Below are positions 23,326 through 35,001 of a stretch of DNA of 64,000 nucleotides, piece after piece. How positions within the stretch are numbered: position 1 is the first letter of the stretch; every line of letters begins with the position of its first letter. This DNA is from Fasciola hepatica. Lineage: Eukaryota > Platyhelminthes > Trematoda > Plagiorchiida > Fasciolidae. The DNA lies in contig CANUEZ040000198.1 of the NCBI GenBank assembly GCA_948099385.1, positions 2,494,501 to 2,558,500 of the forward strand, in the 5' to 3' direction. Below the pieces are notes generated by a model. That model saw only the letters and a list, made by a program, of their open reading frames with translations, searched no databases and was not told the DNA's origin. Both the position numbers and the translations under genes were made by a program.

Positions 23326-23640
23326 GTGACGATTGCTACTTCTAAGGATCCGAAAAATGATGACAATCCGGTATACACACTGAAGATTTCGAGTGAATCG
23401 TGTACAGATCACTTCAGTTTCACCGAGGCATGGGACGTCGATACATGTCGAGTATCGGGAGCTGCTTGTCCATTATTCGGAAATCCGTATTTGACACGAT
23501 TCTACCCAGTATACCCATATAACACACTGATGTGCGCATTCACGGTGTTACTCATCGTCGACTTCCACTGTTGCGCGAGACTACATTGATGGCTCGTTTG
23601 GAAAGTGAATATATTCTGATGCGCTTCCCGATTTCCGTAG
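23326..23640 (+). pseudogene. Ty3/Gypsy G1 aspartic protease remnant, unit B
   Basis: Homologous to 46,960-47,280. The reading includes NPVYTLKISSESCTD, then WDVDTCR where the active site D-T-G would lie (the Gly codon is now Cys), then, in another frame, PIQHTDVRIHGVT-like and ARLESEY-like residues, typical of the flap and C-terminal half of Gypsy proteases. The active-site glycine change and frameshifts make it inactive. Confidence 0.5.
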
Positions 23641-23819
23641 ACAGTCCCCTGATTTTACGTTTGGAGGCCTTGCGTACACTGGAGCTATAGGCAACCCTCC
23701 AACTGACATCCAATAATTCGGTGGATTAGCTTGTTATCCAGCAGTTGATCGTACAATACTTGAATAACGAAATTAGCATGGCGGTTTAGCCCGCGAAGTT
23801 GAGATTGGGTGGTGATGCG

Positions 23820-24085
23820 GAGCTTTTGAAGCACTCAGTGTTGCCGTATGGTCAGAGCGAAGGCGTTCTGAAGATGCTATCCCAAATGGAACAAGACGGT
23901 GTCATTGTGGGTGACTCCAATTGTGGTGGCGATGGTAAGTGATGGACAGACATATCGAAACTTGCGGTAACCACCGACTATTCTTGAATCCACGTTCAAA
24001 ACTATACTCGGCAACCACGGTGGAACCGAGGAACTGCCAGAAATGCATGCTCGACAGCAAGTGTTCCTCAAAAATTGATCTGGCT
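23820..24085 (+). pseudogene. Ty3/Gypsy G1 reverse transcriptase, N-terminal stub, unit B
   Basis: Reads GGDAELLKHSVLPYGQSEGV, then LKMLSQMEQDGVIV (the 'LeelEkdGiIvpv.sSdWvtP' region), then the motif-A approach ending in KLIWLM/IDLAN-like residues at about 24,075-24,090. The unit C copy continues another 2 kb past this point; here the RT is cut just after motif A and joined to the element's 3' region at about 24,110. Stops are present. Confidence 0.65.
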
Positions 24086-24109
24086 AATGCATGATTGTTG
24101 TTGTTGTTT

Positions 24110-24400
24110 GGTTGCACGTGGTTTCGGTTGGGAGCAATTACAACACATCCTATCCGCATGAGTGTTGTATACATTACAAGAAAACGTTTTTTTCTCTCTC
24201 GCTCTCTCTTTCTCGCTGGTCTGACTTGGGACTTATCATTTAGACTGGAAATCGTAACAGAGTTTCGGTGGTAATCAATGTGTAGTTGCGTTCCACATGA
24301 TGCAGTATCATGTGAAGCACGCAGCTTTGTTTCAATGGAATAATCTGCATTGAAGTGGCACAGTGTCTACTCATGAACCACATATTATGCATTGCTGGTA
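24110..24400. repeat. 3' end / LTR-like segment of Gypsy G1, unit B
   Basis: Aligns with 49,885-50,100 (GGTTTCG.GTGGGAGC at the start; CACATGATGCAGTA..ATGTGAA near the end). It contains a CT-rich run at 24,187-24,218. In both units it lies between Gypsy pol remains and the non-LTR endonuclease, so it is probably the element's 3' flank or LTR. Confidence 0.5.
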
Positions 24401-24997
24401 ATGCTTGTCAAGAGTATCTTTAGAGGTTTTTAGTATTCCACAACACGTCTTACGCTGTATAAATCGCTTTCAGAATACGAGAATGTACGATTGATTTTAT
24501 TCATGCTCGTACTTCGATTAAGTACTCAGTGGATCACCAATATGTCCCAAATGTATAAGTCTATATTCATATGTATTTCCCTCAAGAATATTGATGTTTA
24601 AACAAGCGCGTTGTTCTAATTATGTTGAAACTTATATTTGGTGGAAAATCTGCAGCTTTCTCCAACATTCCGTTGGTCAAAACTCCCTGTAGGATTACGT
24701 GTGTAGTTCTTTTCAGCAATACCAGTCTCAATTACTTATTGCAGTTTGCATTCAACTGACTGATTTTACCTGTGATGTACGAGTTTGCATTCTTTCCAAT
24801 CATACGATGTACCATTGGCCAGCATGCGCAACAGAATCAGATTGACTCAAAACTAGGATACACACAGCTATCGCCCAGTAATTCGGAACTACCAGCATTC
24901 AGCGACAACCTAAACATGAGTGACCGAATGTAAGGGTATCTGAATTTCATTGAATCGCTTGCAAACCGAAACTCTGTAGTTTGGGAGTGACAATGAG
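24401..24997. other. Tract without recognised features
   Basis: AT-rich and free of long frames or repeats that I can identify. Unit C is shorter here (about 340 bases between the corresponding landmarks), so most of this tract is specific to unit B. Confidence 0.4.
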
Positions 24998-25850
24998 TTG
25001 CACATTGGTGACCTCCGAAGAGAGACAGTGCAGGATCGGGTGAACCTCACCAAGCTGTTTCCAAATCATCCACTTTCACTAGTACATCCAACTATGCGTG
25101 GACCACCTGTCTGTTATAGTAGTAAGCTGCACTACGTTACCTCCACAACCATAGCAGCATCAGTTGAGACAAGAAAGAATACTTGCAACCAGCAGACCTC
25201 ACACGACAGACCAGAAGAAGTTCCTTCACGGGTGCTTCGGTCAGTTTTCGTGTTGGGTTAGCGCCCCACTATCTTCTGGGTCAGACTTTTGGCTCAGTGA
25301 ATACGAAGAGAGTATCCAAGAAATGTCTGTTGTGCGTTGTGGGCAGTCAACAAGAATGATATGCCCAACAATCTCCATCGTTTCTGCGGGAAACACAGTT
25401 CGTATTTCTCTGCTCTTTAACTTTCTCATCTCAATTCGGAAAAGGAATGAGAGGCCACAGTGAGTCGTGAACGTGAATTGTTGACAATTGTCTCTCCAAA
25501 CTGGGCTTCCCGTTTCACTCTTCGCACGCCGGGTGATTCAGTGTCTAGTGCTTGTGGTCAGGCTAGCGTTGGCACCGTTCTCGGCATGAAAACTGAGCGT
25601 GAACTGCTCGACTGGATTCCAATGAGCAGTCGTCCGTTTGCGGTTCGGGTGAATGATTACATACTGGAAAACAGCACTAGACTAAAGCTTAGTTGCCTGT
25701 TTGTTGTTTTAATGTATGCCTCCAAACGATTGACTCATCTGAGGCTAGAGACGCAAATTACCATGAGTTGTATCAATTGCTCCGTAGCGTGCGTTGAACG
25801 GACATCATGGATGTTGTTGGTGAACTCAGTGTTCAAGTTGTAAGTCTATA
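24998..25850 (+). pseudogene. Non-LTR element apurinic-type endonuclease remnant, unit B (EN2)
   Basis: From about 25,160 the sequence matches unit C (50,460-51,110). The frame 25,460-25,843 reads PNWASRFTLRTPGDSVSSAC, then GMKTERELLDWIPMSSRPFA, then SCLFVVLMYAS. This is the middle of the EEP/AP-type endonuclease of CR1/RTE elements (usual 'CAVRLnGS.rv...R...CLFVvsvYAPTD'). The upstream part (25,164-25,463) contains TISIVSAGNTVRISL and RKRNERP and is also shared with unit C. The catalytic residues around the final D-x-N and H are not recognisable. It belongs to the same element as RT2 downstream. Confidence 0.75.
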
Positions 25851-26999
25851 GGAGACAGAGAGAAATAAAGGAAACCGTTTTGACATTTCAGTAGACCGAA
25901 CCGATGAGGGTGACTGACTCATTCAACTATGTTTCGCCTATGGACGTTTCCTAGCGAGAGGATAGTTATCGAACGAAATGCGCAACCGAGTAACCTGACA
26001 CCCTGCTGAGTCTTCACAGCTTTGGACTCAGATAGACCATTTTGCTGTCGGTTACCGCTAACGCGGATCAACTAGCAACTGCTGATCATTTTTGTCCACG
26101 TCTATTGACAATGATCACACAGTGGTTTGTGTAAAATTAAGTCTACCTCTCGTCGGTGGCTGAAATGACACCAAAGCCAATAGTCCTCGGTGGCCGCCAC
26201 TGGGCGATATCAAAGGATCTCTTTCCTAGCAGAAATATTGTAAAATTCAAGATTGACCCTTTCTGTTTTCTTTCAATGTATTCTCTCTGTTATAATACAA
26301 AGCTGTAGCGTACATGATACCGCTCGGATGAAAAATTGAACTACGTTCTATGCGTTCTTGAAGTTCTCACTTCTCAGTAGTTCTGTGAGGGTTCAGCCTA
26401 TTCAATCCATCGGGTAATATATTTGGCGTCGCGCAATGGATTCAAACCATAATTTCTTCTGAAATGCAAACTCTTGATGTGAGTTCCATATCTCAGCCGG
26501 TTGACGACTACATGGGGTGTTTCAGTATTTGGTATTTGGCCCGAAAGCATTTCGATGATGCGAAGAGAGAGGACTGTGTATGCAATTAGTTTTGTGAATC
26601 CCCATACATTTTCCGAACCTTGTCTTGCCATTGACACTCCCTTCGATATCACAACTGTTCACGTGATTGTCGATGAAGTGAAATGCAAATGAACCAGATG
26701 AGTAATAAGCAAAGTGCAGCGGGCTCTTATTGAGGCTGCTACTGCTGCCCATGATACAACAACCAGGTACTAACAGAAGCGATAGATATCTGCACCCTCA
26801 GCTGAGCTGTGAGATGCTCGCCGATCGATTTCTCCGGATTCGACATATGATGGAACACAGAGGTGCCTTAAACGCTAACTGATTCGAAGCCTGAGAGACG
26901 GCCGTCAGTAGTGGTGGATAGCGAAGTACAGGGAGGTGGAAAAAGCTGCAGTGGTTGGCAGCAGCTGCCGTGTTATCCGACTAAACTGAAACACTCGTC
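25851..26999 (+). pseudogene. Non-LTR element linker between endonuclease and RT, unit B
   Basis: Homologous to unit C 51,116-51,600 plus 53,209-53,590. No conserved domain is expected here in the family. The insertion point of the nested Gypsy G2 of unit C corresponds to about 26,580, where this copy is uninterrupted. Confidence 0.6.
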
Positions 27000-28270
27000 T
27001 TCGAAAGCCAGACTTTATTGAACTGCTCTAAGAGACAAAGGGCTGACTGACTCAAATTCAGGATCTTCGTCTAGTCCGTTGGCAGAAGCATTTAAAGAAA
27101 GCAGTTCAATTGGCCTTAATCTCCGACAGGCTTGTTAAGAAACGTCATAGCTCTAACTCTGGTTGTAGATATCGGTCCTCTGTCAGATTCGGAGGTTCTT
27201 CTTGGGTTAGGCCACCTAAAATACACGAGACTGCTTGATCGGTTGAGTTGCCCCCGTCTAGTTTCTAGGATGATGGATCATAATTGGTATTGGAGTCGAT
27301 TCGGAAGGGCACAGGGAACAAATTCCAAAGAGGTGGATTGAATTTGTCATTGTGCCAATTAACAAGAAGGATGGTGATTCCTCTTGTGGTAACCACCCGT
27401 GAGTGAGTTTGGTTAGCATCACAACTGTAATACTTGCATTTAGCATTCCACACTACTCATCAATCACTCGAGAACAGTGCCCTAGAGAGCATCAAGATGG
27501 GTTTGGACTTGATCTCGGTTTTGTTGATCATATCTTCAATCCCCGACAAATTTTCGAACACAGGCACACACTTAGTAGATCAAATAAACTCCTTCTTGTT
27601 GATCTCTTAATTGTCCTAAACTCAGTTGACCACAAAGTTCCCTGACTTTGCCTCTTGTTGAAGGGTGTACCAGAGAAATTCCGTTCCACCAAAAAGCCCG
27701 TTTTATGTGAACAGCCTAGGTCGTGTTAAGTTTTACGGTTCTCCTTCACATGAGTTCACCACGAGAATAGGTGTTCATCGAGAGTACACCCCTCTCCCTT
27801 TCTCTTCACCTTCGTGATTGATACGGCCCTAGAAACAGCACTTCTTTTAGGTGATGATAGTGGTATCAAACGTGGAAAGATGTTAGACCTTTAATATGCG
27901 GGTGACATCGTTCTCCTTTATGAAGATCCAGGTCAGTTGCAAGCTTTTATGAGCAGCATGAATAACTGTGTAACAATGATCGGTATGCGTTTTTCAAGAT
28001 GCTGTTGCAGGATTGAGTTGGTCCAACTCTAAACCGTTAAAGATCTGGAGAACCGTAGACTTGGTTGATAGGTTGTTTTCTGGGCAGCTGTATTTTACTC
28101 GGAGAAAAGATATCGGTTGAAATGTCTTTGTGCATATAGAAAATTCTTTTGGCGTTTGCCAATCTGAGTCATCTGTGGCTTTGATACAAAATCTGTTCAT
28201 CTATGAGGTCGGACGATTGCTGCCGCAGTAAGAAGATTATCAGTATTGGAATACCAATGCCCGCATGTCA
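27000..28270 (+). pseudogene. Non-LTR retrotransposon reverse transcriptase remnant, unit B (RT2)
   Basis: Same domain order as RT1: VVDIGPLSDSEV (27,132-27,341 frame), HQDGFGLDLGFVDHIF (27,403-27,645 frame), VLNSVDH (about 27,614-27,634, the FDSVDH box), and an HRE...PLPFLFTFVID-like stretch (about 27,775-27,820). The catalytic box reads YAGD at 27,895-27,906 (YADD expected), after an in-frame stop. Frameshifts are frequent. Together with EN2 it forms the best-preserved outline of the element, from about 25.16 to 28.3 kb. Confidence 0.85.
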
Positions 28271-29123
28271 ACTGTGATTATTATTATCTTCATCGTCTTT
28301 TTTTCGATCGATTTCATTTTCTTAGGGCTGTCATAGTAGCTCATAGTCATCCTGAAGCCCCTTGTTTCCCAGCTTCTACGAAAAACCGCATCATATCCTC
28401 AGCTTTCGTGAACCCATAAAGTGGTGTTGTCACCGGTGAGATTTTCAGCACCAATGACGCCAACCGAGAAATTCGCTCGAAACTCGATGGAAAGTTCCAT
28501 CATTCGCGGCCGTCATCGCATTTGATAAACCATTCAGTTGGTTCACTCTCAAACCAGAAGGCACACCACAGTAGACGTTCGACTAGCGGCTCAGAAACGT
28601 GTCTTCTCCAGCTAGTGTGCATGCCTCTCTTAATCCCGTCGCGTATATTTGTTTGCCCCTTGCCTGCCTGCTTGTGCTCGTTACCCTATTTCTCGGGATA
28701 TTTGATCTTCCTTGAATAATTTGTACACTATGGTCGGACTATAGGAAATGCACATTCAAATATACCACTGAATTTCTTAGCTCGAGCGAGTCCTTTCCAT
28801 AAAGATGTGTTAGAGCTTGAGAGATTGCATGTAGAATCTCTTCTTCAAACTTATCGCTTTGTGTCTCTTATTGATAGCTGCGAACAGAACTGTGCAAAAT
28901 CAATTCCCATTACCTAGGCAATGAAATACATCGAACGAAATGTTGATACCTCACCTTTTTCGACTGAAACATCCAATTGCTCTCATCGAATGTATCCGAT
29001 AGCATGCACGCGTGATTACAGATAAATACACAATATTACAGATGCAAGCCATGGCAGGACAGATTTGGGTACTGGCAGACAATGCCAGTTACCACATGAT
29101 GTTCTTCTTTAAGTAGGATGAAA

Positions 29124-29124
<1 letters not shown>
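28271..29124. other. Unit B tract downstream of RT2
   Basis: 28,271-28,620 matches unit A 1,346-1,700 and 28,765-28,870 matches 2,638-2,737. From 28,871 to 29,124 the sequence is absent from unit A, as is everything up to the second AT array. No gene is seen. Confidence 0.5.

Positions 29125-29195
<71 letters not shown>
29125..29195. repeat. (TA)n microsatellite, unit B array 1
   Basis: About 35 TA dinucleotides. Minus-strand frames across it (29,036-29,343) encode Tyr-Ile runs and are artefacts. Confidence 0.98.
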
Positions 29196-29197
<2 letters not shown>

Positions 29198-29537
29198 ATA
29201 CAAAGTAGTATGTAAGCATGTGGACGAAATTCTCCCGGAAGCACAAGACCGATTTTGCGGTTGTTGGTTCTCATCAGGTATGCGTACCCGGTACTCCTCT
29301 GCCCACTCGTTTTCATACTTGTACACTCATATTCCATACTCAATAGGATCTAATTTCGATCGTCCGGAGTGTGAATGGATAATTTTCACTGAAGAGCCCA
29401 CAAACGAATCACAACTAAGATTCATCATGGTTATTCGTGTCTGGGTCACTACATACTACTAATGTTCAATATGAGCGCCTACAATTGCAGCCTCGAAGTT
29501 ATCCTTTATTCATAGAAATGAATGTGAGCGTCAGTAT

Positions 29538-29540
<3 letters not shown>

Positions 29541-29580
<40 letters not shown>
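29541..29580. repeat. (AT)n microsatellite, unit B array 2
   Basis: 20 AT dinucleotides, preceded by a short imperfect TATATC. Its right flank aligns with the right flank of the single unit A array. Confidence 0.97.
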
Positions 29581-29583
<3 letters not shown>

Positions 29584-30312
29584 GCGATCAGAAATAAACA
29601 GACAATAATGAATTGTGGCAAATTTGACATGTAATCAGGTCCTTGGGCGAATATGTAACCACTCTTTTCCCGTTTCGATCGTCGTTTCACGAACCGGTGT
29701 GTATTATATATAATGAAAGGTTAGGAAATATTAGCAATTCCATGTAAATATTTTTAAATAAAGTGCTCACTATCAGTAATTCGGCAAATGAATCAAATGT
29801 GCCTTAAAGGAAATTCGAAAAATATTATTCTTTGTACTTTTGAAGGTTGACAGCAGGACGAGCACAAAGTCGAACACGTCTTTGTCCACTGCATTGTTCC
29901 CTTCGTCGTCAATATCGGTTTTATGATCGTCATCATCAGCATCTTCTTCTTTTATCTCCGTGAAAATGAGCACGAAGTAACAAGACATATTTAACATCTG
30001 CTTTTGCTTGATGTCTTCCGTCAACAACACCGACAGTTTTATCTCCCTCGAGGATGAAAACGCGTAAGCCACTTGGCTCGAGCGGAAAAATTTTGAGCTC
30101 AGTGTTTTCAAATCTACCAGGGATTATTCCTCGAGAGAAGCGGAAAAGACACAATAAAAGCACCTTCACACTGATCTCACTGTTTTCGCGACTTCCAACA
30201 AACACAATTGAAATCAGTGTATTTCATAAATATACGACAGGTGAAGTGCGGCTTCATTGATTTTCTGGCGTTACTGAAAGGAAACTGCTCAGATTCGGTA
30301 CGTGTTTCAGTG
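29581..30312. other. Unit B tract paralogous to 2,800-4,730
   Basis: Moderately diverged from unit A, with deletions relative to it. The minus frames 29,773-30,111 and 29,936-30,205 are not preserved in unit A and are not called genes. Confidence 0.5.
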
Positions 30313-33300
30313 ACTGAACACTGGTTAACAACAACCTAAACCAAACTTCCGTATTTCTGACACGGTGTTCTCGACATATTCTACCAATGGAACGGAGGGA
30401 TTGATGATCAAACACCGACAATGTCAGTTTAACATATACCCCAACGGTCGTTATTCTGAACTATAAAAACGAACGAAATTACCTGTGACAGTGCATACTC
30501 GACCGTTGATGAACTTTAGGATATCATGCCAGCATCATCGATGAGGGAGGTCATTGAAGACCTGTGGCACCTCCTGAATGCGAGGCGACCCCTGATCCGT
30601 TATCTGTTCACCTCATGAGATGGAAATGCCCCAGTCGCAAAACTTATCTACTCCAGCTAGGCCTTGCTTCACTAATAACATATTTTAATTAGGGCCAACC
30701 CAGTACGGCAGCAGCAACAAAAACTCTTGTTAGTTCCTACGAAGCCCATTTGATTCATTTGCGGAATGATTTATAACCTGTATTCATTCCAAACCGCAGA
30801 CACGGTGTTTGAAGGATTACGAATGGTTCGCAAATTCTGATCACTTGTGTCACTCAAGCAGGAGAAGAATAAGAGGACAGTTTAGCTCTTCTTTACTTAT
30901 CGTGCAAAGTGGTACTAACTGCCTTATCTCAGGTTCAGGCCATATGGTCAGTAAATCAAGTCAATAATCGCCCTAATACACCCAATTTACGGTGAATTTT
31001 CAATACATGCGCGACTTACAGAAAGGAATTGCTTGATTTTTCCAATTCGAAAGATAAGGCCACGCTCTGATTAGTATGACATTGTATCTGGATTAAAGGA
31101 CAAAATTGACTCGAAACACCATTAAAATGAGACCGTAACTGTGAAGCAAAGCAACTCTTGCACACAAATGACGTTAGAATATCGTTGAAGGTCGGTGTCT
31201 GAATTTCCCCGATGCATTCAGGAAATTCAAATCTGGATAGTTCAGTGGTGCGTGGAGTTGATAGATCATTAGAGAAATTTGAGCTGGATTGCGACCGATT
31301 GCATGCAGCGCAACATGCAACGGTCAACTGGATATCGGAATGGGCAACAAGCCTTCGGTTAAGTTGGTGCGGTATGCAAATGAACAAAGCTTGATCTCGC
31401 TACAAAACTATGTTTTATAGGGACTAAGCCCAGTGGCTCCAATGGAAGTCCCCTTCGCATTGGATCGGATGAAAAAGGACGTATACCGTGGTCTCCAGGA
31501 CCTCCGAATAAAGCTCAAATGGAATATTTCCTGGGTGGTTATGTTGAAAGATAATTTGGGGACCACAAGGCCGAGAACCTGGATGAGTTGGAAAATCGGA
31601 TTCAATTTGTATGCGGTATGATTCCAACATCAATGCAGGATGCAGTTTAACATAATATGATTCGACGACTGACGATTTGCCTGGCTCAAGTTGGGGAAGT
31701 TCTTTGACACTGTATGTGTTGATTGCCCGGCCAACAACCACAAACAATTTGAACACCTTCCAAAATATACTTCGAAGTTATTTGCGACTAACTAAGTAAG
31801 CTGTTCCTAGTCGGAGGCAGAGTTCACATTACATCAAGAAAACTACTTATTTTCATTCTATTTATTGTATTCGACTACTTCCCGTATGTCAACCGATCGA
31901 ACATCTCGACAATAATTTTCACCACTGGTACGGACCGCCACTTGACCAACGTGTACATCGGCACCACGAATTAGTTCGTCGATAACGCCTTTTAACTGGA
32001 TCCCCTATGACTGTTTTCACCGGGAAGCAAAATGCGGCACGATTGCAACGTTGGTGAGTACCCTTGTACTCATTCTTTCCAGCTGGCTCAGAACAACTAC
32101 TGCACCTTAAATCACCACTTCGTATACCTTTTACTAAGGGTGGTTTCTCCATGAATGTCCGCTGGATTCCCATCGATCGGAACATATCACCACCTACAGT
32201 GTGATGTACAGTTCCCTATGAGAGCAATTCTGTTGGCCACAACAAATGGAAACGAATGGCACTGGCTTTATTTATTCATTGCAAAACAATGGTGGGATCC
32301 GTCTATGGAACAAGACGATCTATATGCATCTGTATCTCGTGAGTATTGTCGTTCAACACCGTGTTCCAAGAACAGCCTCAACTAATCCAGGTTGCGGCAT
32401 GGTGAGTAATTTGCACGGTGCCACTTGGGGTTCTCCCACCGTGAAAAGGTAAACATGTCCACAGTCACATTGAATCCAGAAATACCCAACTGGACCATAA
32501 CCAGACACAAGCAAAATTCGAATATTTATTCGAATGACTGAAACTATTCAAACCCACTTTAAATGATGCGCAGACTTGGTTTCAAGCGGTGCTGGTTGAC
32601 TTCGAACCACAGTAAGTGGTAACATCGTCCAGACATCAATCACTCACCACACCTGAGTGCATTTTTATCATTGAAAATCTACAGTTGCAATATGGCGTGA
32701 TAATTTTACACCCAGACAATGATTCCAGACGCGTGCTGACTCATTGGATTGAATATGAGAAAATGGAGACCGTTCTTGACTATACCAGCACGTTTGTGCG
32801 CCAACATAACTGCGATGAACCTGATGAACTAGAACAAGAAGTATCGGCTGAAGCACACTTTCTACTAGAAGGACATTTTACCTGTGAGACAACAGCTCAA
32901 CATATGAAGCCAAAAGGAACTCAAAATCCACAACTCTATGGTCCACCGAAACTACACAAACCAGAAGTTTCACTTAGACAAATACCATCAATGATTAATT
33001 CATCACGGCACGAATTGGCTAAATGGGTGTTGAAATTGTTTGAGACAGTTGATGATCCAATGGCCAGAGACACTATCAAAGAAGGTTTCGAAATAGTAGA
33101 GATATTTGGGCCAGATAATTGTGAAAGGGAAACACACGGCTTCATTTGATATCCAATCACTGTTCACGGATTTTCTCTTTAGGGAGGCCATTCATTTCAT
33201 CTGCGAGCATGCAGAGCAAAACCAACTCAAAATCAGTATACCAGTCCCATTTCAGGAACAAAAATTTCTACCATGCTCAACAGCCGTATCGTGTTCTTCC

Positions 33301-34670
33301 CTTGGCCGATCCTACAGTCGAATTGGCGCAGTCACAATGCGGAGATCATTGGATTCATTTTATCAGGAAATATTTTGGCTTACTTTGAGGAAGATACGAG
33401 CTTGTTCATGAATGCAGTGTAAGAGATATAAGGTCCCAAAGCTCACATCACAAATACAGATAACCAGAAACTAGACTGTTCGGCATGAACAAGGGGGACA
33501 GCATAAGGCCCGATACGTCAGATTTGGTCACCAGATGAGTCACAATGGATTTCCTCCTACCACGAAAAATATCGTCGTTCGAGGATTAGAACCTCTGACC
33601 TCAGAAGTGTTGAGTGAAAGCTCTGCGCCGCCTGTGGCAGTTTGGTGTATCTAGCCGATAGAAAAGGCCTTCTTGTCGAAAAGCGCGAAGACAAGTGCCA
33701 TCAGAAAGAAGGAAACTGGTATTGATTTTAAAGTACCTTTTTTTCTATTAAATTGGTTTCATGAAAAAAGAGAGTTCGAGAAAATCCTGGGATTATTAAG
33801 AAAATCTACCACAGTGTGTTCTGGTCCTCACTGTAGAGCTTGGATGGGGAAGGGCAATATTTGGTGGGCTATGCGACAGCCAATTAACGGATCATGCAAA
33901 TGAATACCCCGAATCTCTTTATCACCACGGAAATTCCAAAAAAATAGGATGTTGATGTTTCTGTACACCGGAGATGCCACTGCCACATTACCTCTGAAAA
34001 TGTTCAAACTATTAACCCACCCATTTATCTACTCCAGTAAGTACGTTTAATTTGTCCATTATATTCTGAAGGTAACGGTATTGATGACGCTGACTTTTTA
34101 ATTCCTTGTGATCAAGCCGTCGGGAGGCAATCTTGACAATTGGCACCATAAATGTTGAACAAGACTTAGTCATTTTCTACCTTCGAATAATGGACTATAG
34201 GCTAATATTACCCCTCATTGAGCTTGATAATTCAATACATTTCACAGGCGAGAATTTTGTCAGTGTGCAGAATCTAAGGCCTAGACACAAGGCTAAATGC
34301 CCGATGCCCACATGTATGTATTGCTATTTTGCCTACTGATGAGTATTCCTGTGAGGAATGTCGTTGTAGATAGCGTGAACAATTGTGCGCAATTTTGTTT
34401 ACCACCTAAATAACAAAATGTCGTTCAGATATAAATTTTTTTTCCAGTGAATCCTCACCAGCTAGACAATCATTCTTATTTAAAAATTTAAACATTTGAC
34501 GTATGAAGCAAATATTCCACTTTATTTTCAGTTTTATTTCCAACGAGAAACCGATATTGAATGAACTCATTCTGGTCACATGCATATTTTGATCTTTCCT
34601 TTATCTATTTTTATCAAGAGCTCTGTTTAATGTGGGCTAGAATGGTCGCTTCATCGAAGCGGGCGTATTG
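30313..34670. repeat. 4.4-kb near-identical duplicated block, copy 2
   Basis: Near-identical to 4,731-9,098. The right end is sharp: the shared GGGCGTATTG ends at 34,670, and the next bases begin a diverged second copy of part of the same block (34,673-35,001). It carries the same Penelope RT remnant (32,616-33,430) and the same unassigned short frames as copy 1. Confidence 0.95.
32616..33430 (+). pseudogene. Penelope-like element reverse transcriptase remnant, copy 2
   Basis: The frame 32,616-33,149 carries the same pre-RT segment, YGPPKLHKPEVSLRQ, and ELAKWVLKLFETVDDP. The second frame 33,106-33,411 carries ASFDIQSLFTD and FICEHAEQNQLKISIPVPF, then a diverged tail in which copy 1's RQIGAVAMRR reads SRIGAVTMRR. 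Copy 2 keeps more Penelope-like residues in the first half of the diverged patch (NQLKISIPVP) but a worse one at the R-Q-I motif. It is inactive for the same reasons as copy 1: frameshift and no YVDD box. Confidence 0.85.
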
Positions 34671-34672
34671 AC

Positions 34673-35001
34673 ATGGAAATGCCTCACTCGTAAAACGTAT
34701 CTACTCCAGCTAGCGCTTCACTAATAAAATATTTTATTCATGGACAAACCAGTGCAGCAGCATCAAACAAGAAATTCTTTGTAGTTCCCCCGTAGCACAT
34801 ATGATCCGTTTGCGGAATGATTTATAACCTGTATTCATTCCGAACAATAAACATGGTGACAGTTTTGTTCTTCTTTATTTGACGTGCAGAGTGGTGCTAA
34901 CTGTCTTATCTCAGATTCAGGCCACGCGGTCAGTAAATCGAGACAATGATCGTCCTAATACAACCGCATTAGGGTGAATTTTCAATACATGTGCGACTTA
35001 C
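34673..35001. repeat. Diverged partial copy of block segment 5,037-5,434 / 30,618-31,015
   Basis: Starts with ATGGAAATGCCTCACTCG and runs collinearly to GCGACTTAC, roughly 80-85% identical by eye. It has one internal gap of about 70-80 bases relative to 5,230-5,300. It abuts the right end of the near-identical block directly, as if an older unit B sequence resumes there. Confidence 0.85.
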
